Shown here piece after piece: positions 1-4,046 of a stretch of 5,955 bases of DNA. The DNA is from Vallitaleaceae bacterium (GTDB lineage Bacteria > Bacillota > Clostridia > Lachnospirales > Vallitaleaceae), in contig JAQICP010000141.1 of NCBI GenBank assembly GCA_027858555.1, positions 1-5,955 on the forward strand. The letters run 5' to 3'. The number at the start of each line of letters is the position of its first letter. Position 1 is the stretch's first letter. Under the pieces are notes generated by a model. The model worked only from the letters and a program-made list of their open reading frames with translations. It did no database searches and was not told the origin of the DNA. The translations under genes and the position numbers were made by a program.

Positions 1-34
1 TTTTATAAGAAAATACGACGCAGATAGATGGGGG

Positions 35-68
35 AAAAATAACCCATGCAAAATATTATTGCATGGGT
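35..68 (-). terminator. Hairpin with T-rich tail downstream of the IS91-like genes
   Basis: Perfect 10-bp inverted repeat: ACCCATGCAA at 42-51 and TTGCATGGGT at 59-68, with a 7-base loop. Read on the minus strand, the second arm is followed by TATTTTT (41-35), the form of a rho-independent terminator for the small gene that stops at 84. Because IS91-family elements carry a hairpin near the replication-origin end, downstream of the transposase, the same structure could instead or also belong to that end. The sequence alone does not separate the two roles. Confidence 0.6.
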
Positions 69-83
69 AAAAGATGAAGTAGA

Positions 84-266
84 TTATAAGATATAGAAGC
101 CATTTTCGGAACTAGTCTCATCGAAATCATCATCTTCATGAAGAAAATAGTGCATATCCAAAAGATCATTGTCACTCATTCTCTTAACGAGAGAAGGAGT
201 CATGCCTTCTGGTGGGACAGAAATATATTTTTGCCTAAGTTTCGCGATGTAATCTTTTTCAGTCAT
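84..266 (-). CDS. Small acidic protein carried behind the IS91-like transposase (60 aa), function unknown
   Basis: A 60-residue protein beginning MTEKDYIAKL and ending GFYIL. I do not recognise a named family. A basic, probably helical N-terminus (KLRQKY, residues 9-14) is followed by PPEGMTPSLVKRMSD (18-32) and then a strongly acidic stretch (HEDDDFDETSSE, 44-55) before the hydrophobic C-terminus. There are no cysteines, signal peptide or membrane segment. The frame is open up to an ATG at 353, overlapping the end of the transposase gene, but the ATG at 266 is preferred because GGAGG lies 8 bases before it and the upstream residues look like translated non-coding DNA. It starts 64 bases after the transposase stop on the same strand and ends just before a terminator-like hairpin, so it is probably co-transcribed and carried by the element. 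I have an unverified impression that similar small proteins ending in GFYI(F/L) occur beside clostridial IS91 transposases. A role in regulating or assisting transposition is only a guess. Confidence 0.7.
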   Translation of the reverse strand: MTEKDYIAKLRQKYISVPPEGMTPSLVKRMSDNDLLDMHYFLHEDDDFDETSSENGFYIL

Positions 267-274
267 GGTAACCG

Positions 275-279
275 CCTCC
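275..279 (-). promoter_or_regulatory. Ribosome binding site of the 60-aa gene
   Basis: Minus-strand GGAGG, 8 bases before the ATG at 266. It decides the start of the small gene: the upstream in-frame ATG at 353 would make an 89-residue protein overlapping the transposase. Confidence 0.8.
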
Positions 280-330
280 AGATCAAGATAAGTATAATGA
301 TAAGGCAGTAAGGAAAGAAAGTAAACTAGC

Positions 331-1473
331 TTAAGTATGACATTTATAATCATTCATCACTTTCTTATAGAGTTCATCTAGCGAAACAGGCTGATTCTTA
401 AAAAATATAGAAACAAAAGTCATTTTTGAATGACAATGAGGACATTGTAAAGGGTCATAACCAAAAGAGCGAAGGATAGAAATTTGCCAACGATTAAGGG
501 AACGAAGAAAGAAGTGTTTTTGTTTTGAGATAGCTCTAAAGAGACGTTCATCAGATTTGCGATGACGAGCGTAAATGCCATAATAACGAATCATTTTAAA
601 GTGTTTTTCTGGGATATGCTGAATAAGCCGTTGGATAAAATTAAGAACGGGAATTTTTTCTGTGACTAAGACATCATCTTGGTGTCGATTATAATGAAAA
701 GTAACAGAATCGCCATCGTAATCGTCGATGCGAGAGGAAGCGATGACTGGGCGACCTAGATAACGGCCAACATAAGCGGCAATAGTATTAGGTTCACATT
801 TATCGGGGTTGGCATAGACATAAAATCCATCTTTACATTGTTTGTACATAAAGGAAATAGTCTTTTTAAAAGAAGGACCAAGATGTTTAAGCAATTCATT
901 TAAAAGAGCAGTACGAAAAGCAATGCGAAGAAAGTTAAAGTTGAAGTGAAAAACTTTTCTCCAAGGGATATTATTACCGGAACCACCCTCTGAGACGAGA
1001 CAATGAACATGGGGATTCCAATTAATAGAACGTCCAAAAGTGTGAAGTACACAGATGAAACCAGGTGTAAATTTTTCGGAATTATTAATTTTATAAAACA
1101 AACGAAGGATGACACTACGAACGGCGTTGAAAAGACAATTAAGAAGGGAACGATCTTCAAAGAAGAAATGTCTGAGTTCTTCTGGGATAGTAAAAACACA
1201 ATGACGATGAGTACACTGAATGAGTTTGGCAGACATGGATGTGGTGCGATGAATAGAATACATATTACCACAAGTGGGACAGAAACGACTGTGACATCTA
1301 AAAGGAACAAATTTAAGGGTATCGCAATTGGTACAGCCATACATAGTACCACCATAAGAAGGGTCACCACACTTAAGCATTCGATCGACATTATCAACGA
1401 CTGAACGACGAGGGTGAAGAATATATATCATTTCTTCGTAGTGGTCTCTAAAAATATCTTGAAGTATATGCAT
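331..1473 (-). CDS. IS91-family transposase (HUH, two-tyrosine, zinc-finger N-terminus)
   Basis: A 380-residue protein from the ATG at 1473, about normal length for Firmicutes IS91 transposases. An N-terminal zinc-binding domain has C47xxC50 and C60, H61, C65xxC68. The HUH metal-binding motif is NPHVHC (H155 and H157). The catalytic tyrosine pair is in AAYVGRYLGRP (Y234 and Y238), followed by a conserved HIPEKHFKMIRYYGIYARH block (286-304). A C-terminal CPHC (344-347) resembles part of a second zinc site. In this family the enzyme nicks one strand at the origin end, becomes covalently linked through tyrosine and drives rolling-circle transfer. The frame is intact with no stop or frameshift. 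It stays open upstream to a TTG at 1572, but that extension runs through two hairpins, so MHILQDIF at 1473 is the preferred start. No Shine-Dalgarno sequence precedes any of the candidate starts, so translation is probably weak or leaderless. Confidence 0.92.
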   Translation of the reverse strand: MHILQDIFRDHYEEMIYILHPRRSVVDNVDRMLKCGDPSYGGTMYGCTNCDTLKFVPFRCHSRFCPTCGNMYSIHRTTSMSAKLIQCTHRHCVFTIPEELRHFFFEDRSLLNCLFNAVRSVILRLFYKINNSEKFTPGFICVLHTFGRSINWNPHVHCLVSEGGSGNNIPWRKVFHFNFNFLRIAFRTALLNELLKHLGPSFKKTISFMYKQCKDGFYVYANPDKCEPNTIAAYVGRYLGRPVIASSRIDDYDGDSVTFHYNRHQDDVLVTEKIPVLNFIQRLIQHIPEKHFKMIRYYGIYARHRKSDERLFRAISKQKHFFLRSLNRWQISILRSFGYDPLQCPHCHSKMTFVSIFFKNQPVSLDELYKKVMNDYKCHT

Positions 1474-1516
1474 AAGACTATTATGAATGAAAGTAAGAAA
1501 AAAGAAAAGCCTATCA

Positions 1517-1534
1517 CCCCTCATGAATGAGGGG
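1517..1534. repeat. Inverted repeat upstream of the transposase gene
   Basis: CCCCTCAT (1517-1524) and ATGAGGGG (1527-1534) are perfect 8-base inverted repeats separated by two bases, so in single-stranded form about seven pairs close a four-base loop. It lies about 45 bases upstream of the preferred transposase start. No T-tract follows on either strand, so it is not a terminator. It may be part of the termination end of the element, or a leader structure that limits transposase translation from read-through RNA. Confidence 0.55.
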
Positions 1535-1545
1535 CAGGGGAGTTG

Positions 1546-1566
1546 AAGTGTCGAAGACACTTTTTT
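1546..1566 (+). terminator. Rho-independent terminator-like hairpin at the upstream edge of the IS91-like element
   Basis: AAGTGTC (1546-1552), a three-base loop GAA, and GACACTT (1556-1562), followed on the plus strand by TTTT (six Ts in all, 1561-1566). This has the form of a plus-strand terminator. It would stop transcripts running antisense across the transposase before they reach the hflK promoter 55 bases further on. In RNA, flanking GCAG (1534-1537) and CTGC (1567-1570) could extend the fold through several G-U pairs. It may equally be a DNA structure of the element's termination end. The 7-bp stem is only moderately stable. Confidence 0.5.
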
Positions 1567-1620
1567 CTGCAATAATGTTTTTGTTAATAGAACTTTAAGA
1601 TAATTTTAGTACAAATATTG

Positions 1621-1648
1621 TTGTTATCAAAGTCGGTTATGATATAAT
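1621..1648 (+). promoter_or_regulatory. Promoter of hflK-hflC
   Basis: A -35 TTGTTA (1621-1626, four of six consensus bases), a 16-base spacer, and a perfect -10 TATAAT (1643-1648) preceded by TG at 1640-1641, which makes an extended -10. Transcription would start near 1655, giving a leader of about 30 bases before the hflK ATG. It looks like a housekeeping sigma-A-type promoter. I see no operator repeat over it. It lies about 50 bases beyond the element's hairpins, so the insertion appears to leave it intact. Confidence 0.75.
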
Positions 1649-1683
1649 GGTAGCAATCCAAAAATGATTAAAGGAGGTAAAAT

Positions 1684-2730
1684 ATGGATGAATTTAATGG
1701 AAAAACAGTCGATATTGAAATGGAACGTATTAAGAAAATCATTAAAAAATTTGCAGGACCTATCATAGTTATTGCACTTTTATTAGTAGTTTTATTTAAT
1801 ACTGTTTATATTTTAGAAGACAAAGAGGATGGGGTTGTACTTAGATTTGGTGAGTTTTATGATACAGTAGAACCAGCTGGGTTACATGTAAAGATACCTT
1901 TTGTTGATGTAGTTAATAAAGTAGATGTAAATATCATATACAACATGGAATATGGCTATAGAATTACATCAGAGGGTACTGAGTATTCAGAACCAGTCTC
2001 AACAACAATTCCAGAAGAGTCAAGTATTATTGTTGATGCAGCTAATAATAATGCCTCAATTGCTTTGATTGAACTTATTATACAATACAGGGTTGTCAAT
2101 CCTGTTGACTTCTTATTTAAGGTTGAAGATGTTGAAGGTACTTTGCGATTAGCTTTAGAAGATGTTATTCGTAACAGCGTTCAGTCATATACCCTTGACC
2201 AAGCTAAGACGCAAAAGGATTTAATTGACGAGGATATAAAACCAGCTTTACAAAAGAAGATGGATGATTATGAATCCGGCATAGAGATTACTTTAGTTGG
2301 TACTCAAAATGTACAGTTTCTACCTAATGTAGAAACAGCTTACCAACAAAAAGAAAATGCCAATCAGTATAAGAATGCTAAGCAAGAAGATGCTGAAAGA
2401 TATCGTAATACAGTCATACCACAAGCAGAAGCAGAAGCTACACAATTAGTACAATCTGCAACTGGTTATAAAGCAACTGTTATCGCTAATGCTAACGCAT
2501 CAGTAGCAGAATTCAATGCTTTATATGAAGAGTATGTTAATTATCCAGAGATATTCAAGGAAACTTATTTCATCGATAGCATGACAAGTTTTATTACTAA
2601 TAATACATTAGTAGTTGATTTGACATCTGCAGGTGACATATATAAGTTTTACAACTTTGACCAAAACGAAGTTGTTAAAGAATCGGTAACTAACCCAGTT
2701 GTTAATAATAACGACACCGTTGTAGAATAG
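1684..2730 (+). CDS. hflK: HflK, membrane-anchored SPFH-domain protein
   Basis: A 348-residue protein with a short basic N-terminal tail (K17, K18, K21, K22), one membrane segment at about 24-44, and then an SPFH/band-7 domain starting EDGVVLRFGEF (48-58) with GLHVKIPFVD (66-75) and IQYRVVNPVDFLFKV (133-147). A charged, alanine-rich coiled-coil region follows (about 214-285; AERYRNTVIPQAEAEATQL at 237-255). This order and the C-terminal YPEIFKETYFIDSM block (287-300) match E. coli HflK. It lacks the long glycine- and proline-rich N-terminus of the E. coli protein (about 419 aa), and the stretch where relatives usually read T-x-DEN-IV is diverged (118-125). HflK and HflC form a multimeric membrane complex that in E. 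coli surrounds and modulates the FtsH protease. The charge pattern predicts N-terminus inside and SPFH domain outside the cytoplasm. AAAGGAGG lies 6 bases before the ATG. Confidence 0.9.
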   Translation: MDEFNGKTVDIEMERIKKIIKKFAGPIIVIALLLVVLFNTVYILEDKEDGVVLRFGEFYDTVEPAGLHVKIPFVDVVNKVDVNIIYNMEYGYRITSEGTEYSEPVSTTIPEESSIIVDAANNNASIALIELIIQYRVVNPVDFLFKVEDVEGTLRLALEDVIRNSVQSYTLDQAKTQKDLIDEDIKPALQKKMDDYESGIEITLVGTQNVQFLPNVETAYQQKENANQYKNAKQEDAERYRNTVIPQAEAEATQLVQSATGYKATVIANANASVAEFNALYEEYVNYPEIFKETYFIDSMTSFITNNTLVVDLTSAGDIYKFYNFDQNEVVKESVTNPVVNNNDTVVE

Positions 2731-2742
2731 GAGGATGAGTAT

Positions 2743-3696
2743 ATGAAAAAATCAAGTATTACGCTAGTAATCATTGGATTAGTTGTACTCATTGCAATAA
2801 TATCCAGCGTATATGTGGTTAGAGAAGATGAAGTGGCAGTACTTTCAACATTTGGTAAGATTAATTCTGTCATCGTAGATGATAGTGATGCAACTATTGT
2901 TGAAGGCAATTTACTTGCAGAAAACAGATTTGTTATTCAAGTAATCGCTTCAAAAGGTTTGCATTTTAAGATACCATTTATTCAAAATGTTGATATATAT
3001 ACAGCTAAGTATTTAACCTATAAATCACAGGAAGAGATCATTAACACAAAAGATGATAAACGTATTGAGATTCAGATGTATGCTCAATATAGAATTATTG
3101 ATCCTGTGAGATTCAAACTTTCAGTAGGTACTAAAGCTGAAGCTAACAAACGTATGGATGAAATTGTCTATAAGATTGTTATTCAATCAGCTAATACGCT
3201 GAATTTTGATCAGTTTTTCAATCAAACAACTTTGAATGAATTATTGGACAATAAGCAAATAGCACTGAATGCTGAATTACTCGAATCATATGGTATCTAT
3301 GTAACAGACATAGGCATCAATCGTAAGAAGTTTCCTGATTCTAACGTAGCTAGTGTTGAGGGTAAGATGACACTACAGATAGAAAAAGATAGTGAGAAAT
3401 TGACAGCAGAAGGTGATTCTGAGTACCTACAAGCCCAAGCAAGTGCAGATAGAGAAAAAGCTGAAATCGTTGCAACCGCAGTAGAAGAAGCCGCAATTAT
3501 AAAAGCTGCTGCAGATGCTGAATCAATTAAGATTATTCAGGAAGCACTAAAGAAAGACTTGGTGTTTTATCAATTCTTGAAACGTATGGAGATATACCAA
3601 GGTATGGAAGGCACAACAATTTTTGTTGATGACAACAATGCCATCTTTGACATGATTAATGGTTATGACTTAAATATGACATATCCAGCTCAGTAG
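2743..3696 (+). CDS. hflC: HflC, membrane-anchored SPFH-domain protein
   Basis: A 317-residue protein: KK at the N-terminus, a membrane segment at about 6-26, then an SPFH/band-7 domain with VVREDEVAVLSTFGK (25-39), GLHFKIPFIQ (72-81) and AQYRIIDPVRFKLSVG (114-129). A long charged and alanine-rich coiled coil spans about 208-270, and the C-terminal KKDLVFYQFLKRMEIY (270-285) is the block equivalent to KDPDFYAFIRSLRAY of E. coli HflC. Between FGK and GLHFKIPF there are 32 residues where E. coli HflC has about 14, a lineage-specific insertion at the start of the domain. The gene begins 12 bases after the hflK stop. Its GGAGG (2730-2734) overlaps the last base of that stop codon, so the two are surely co-transcribed and probably translated in balance. 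It should assemble with HflK. No ftsH is adjacent, so the protease link is known for the family and not shown here. Confidence 0.9.
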   Translation: MKKSSITLVIIGLVVLIAIISSVYVVREDEVAVLSTFGKINSVIVDDSDATIVEGNLLAENRFVIQVIASKGLHFKIPFIQNVDIYTAKYLTYKSQEEIINTKDDKRIEIQMYAQYRIIDPVRFKLSVGTKAEANKRMDEIVYKIVIQSANTLNFDQFFNQTTLNELLDNKQIALNAELLESYGIYVTDIGINRKKFPDSNVASVEGKMTLQIEKDSEKLTAEGDSEYLQAQASADREKAEIVATAVEEAAIIKAAADAESIKIIQEALKKDLVFYQFLKRMEIYQGMEGTTIFVDDNNAIFDMINGYDLNMTYPAQ

Positions 3697-3721
3697 TCAT
3701 TGTATTAGAATTACTAAATCC

Positions 3722-3754
3722 AGGGCATCTTATAACATATAAGATGCCCTTTTT
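3722..3754 (+). terminator. Strong rho-independent terminator after hflC
   Basis: GGGCATCTTAT (3723-3733) and ATAAGATGCCC (3739-3749) form a perfect 11-bp stem, 12 bp with the flanking A3722-T3750 pair, around the loop AACAT. Five Ts follow (3750-3754). It begins 25 bases after the hflC stop and closes the hflK-hflC operon, separating it from glgB. Confidence 0.92.
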
Positions 3755-3964
3755 ACGTGATTTTTGGGATTATATGATTTGGTGGATGTAGACTTATTTC
3801 TGGGATTCACATTGTTATTTTAAAGTGCATACATATCGATAGGTTGTATAATAGTCATAAGATTCTATGAAGTTTTGTTTGGCGTAGGATTTTTCATGAG
3901 AACAATATTCTGTATGGAAAGAAATACTGTGGGATGAAACGCGTACTGGCGGTATGCTTTGTTC
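3755..3964. other. Intergenic stretch without a supportable gene
   Basis: No reading frame of useful length with a ribosome binding site is present; the longest ATG frame I traced in detail, at 3896, encodes only 13 residues. TATAAT occurs at 3847-3852 but has no acceptable -35 at 16-18 bases. A short imperfect hairpin, GCGTAC (3941-3946) with GTATGC (3952-3957) and one G-U pair, lies just before the glgB promoter; its meaning is unknown. I see no riboswitch or tRNA fold. Confidence 0.6.
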
Positions 3965-3993
3965 TTGTAAACGAAACGTCATAATGTTAGAAT
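3965..3993 (+). promoter_or_regulatory. Promoter of glgB
   Basis: A -35 TTGTAA (3965-3970), a 17-base spacer, and a -10 TAGAAT (3988-3993, five of six consensus bases) with an upstream TG at 3985-3986, which makes an extended -10. The predicted start is near 4000, giving a leader of about 47 bases. Together with the terminator at 3722-3754 it shows that glgB is transcribed separately from hflK-hflC. No operator is evident. Confidence 0.7.
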
Positions 3994-4046
3994 AAAGGTA
4001 GGATTTTGTAGAGTATAGACATCATATATAGAAAGAGGTATGGACT

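Larger units (their letters stand above)
35..1570 (-). mobile_element. IS91-family insertion element (approximate limits)
   Basis: A transposase of the IS91 type (331-1473) and a small downstream gene on the same strand are bracketed by hairpins at 42-68 and at 1517-1562. IS91 relatives move by single-strand rolling-circle transposition, with an origin end downstream of the transposase and a termination end upstream. They have no long terminal inverted repeats and normally make no target duplication, so ends cannot be read from flanking repeats. The limits given are simply those of the hairpins. The known IS91 target tetranucleotides (GTTC or CTTG, either strand) do not occur in bases 1-84, so the origin end may lie left of the window or use another target. 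The transposase frame is intact, so the element could be active. Confidence 0.6.

Noticed and set aside
267..353. N-terminal extension of the small gene to the ATG at 353 (89 residues)
   Set aside because: The GGAGG at 275-279 points to ATG 266, and the extension would overlap the end of the transposase gene.
900..1397. Minus-strand open frame of 165 codons, hydrophobic
   Set aside because: It overlaps the transposase in another frame of the same strand. Its repetitive hydrophobic sequence is what a shifted reading of the gene produces.
1003..1404. Plus-strand open frame of 133 codons
   Set aside because: It is antisense to the zinc-finger and HUH part of the transposase, has no ribosome binding site and shows no recognisable domain.
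1517..1570. Guide-RNA-like transposon RNA at the element edge
   Set aside because: Such RNAs accompany TnpB/IscB nucleases of IS200/IS605-type elements. No such nuclease is present and the structure is only two small hairpins.
1474..1572. N-terminal extension of the transposase to the TTG at 1572
   Set aside because: The extension runs through two hairpins, has no ribosome binding site, and precedes the point where IS91-type similarity seems to begin (MHILQDIF).
1590..1593. GAAC near the upstream edge of the element as an IS91 target site
   Set aside because: The specific target adjoins the origin end, which is the other side of this element. A four-base match by itself is expected by chance.
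2649..2909. Minus-strand open frame of 86 codons
   Set aside because: It is antisense to the hflK-hflC junction, rich in S and T, with no ribosome binding site or known motif.
3896..3937. Thirteen-codon leader peptide frame before glgB
   Set aside because: No proper ribosome binding site, no run of regulatory codons, and it lies upstream of the predicted glgB promoter.
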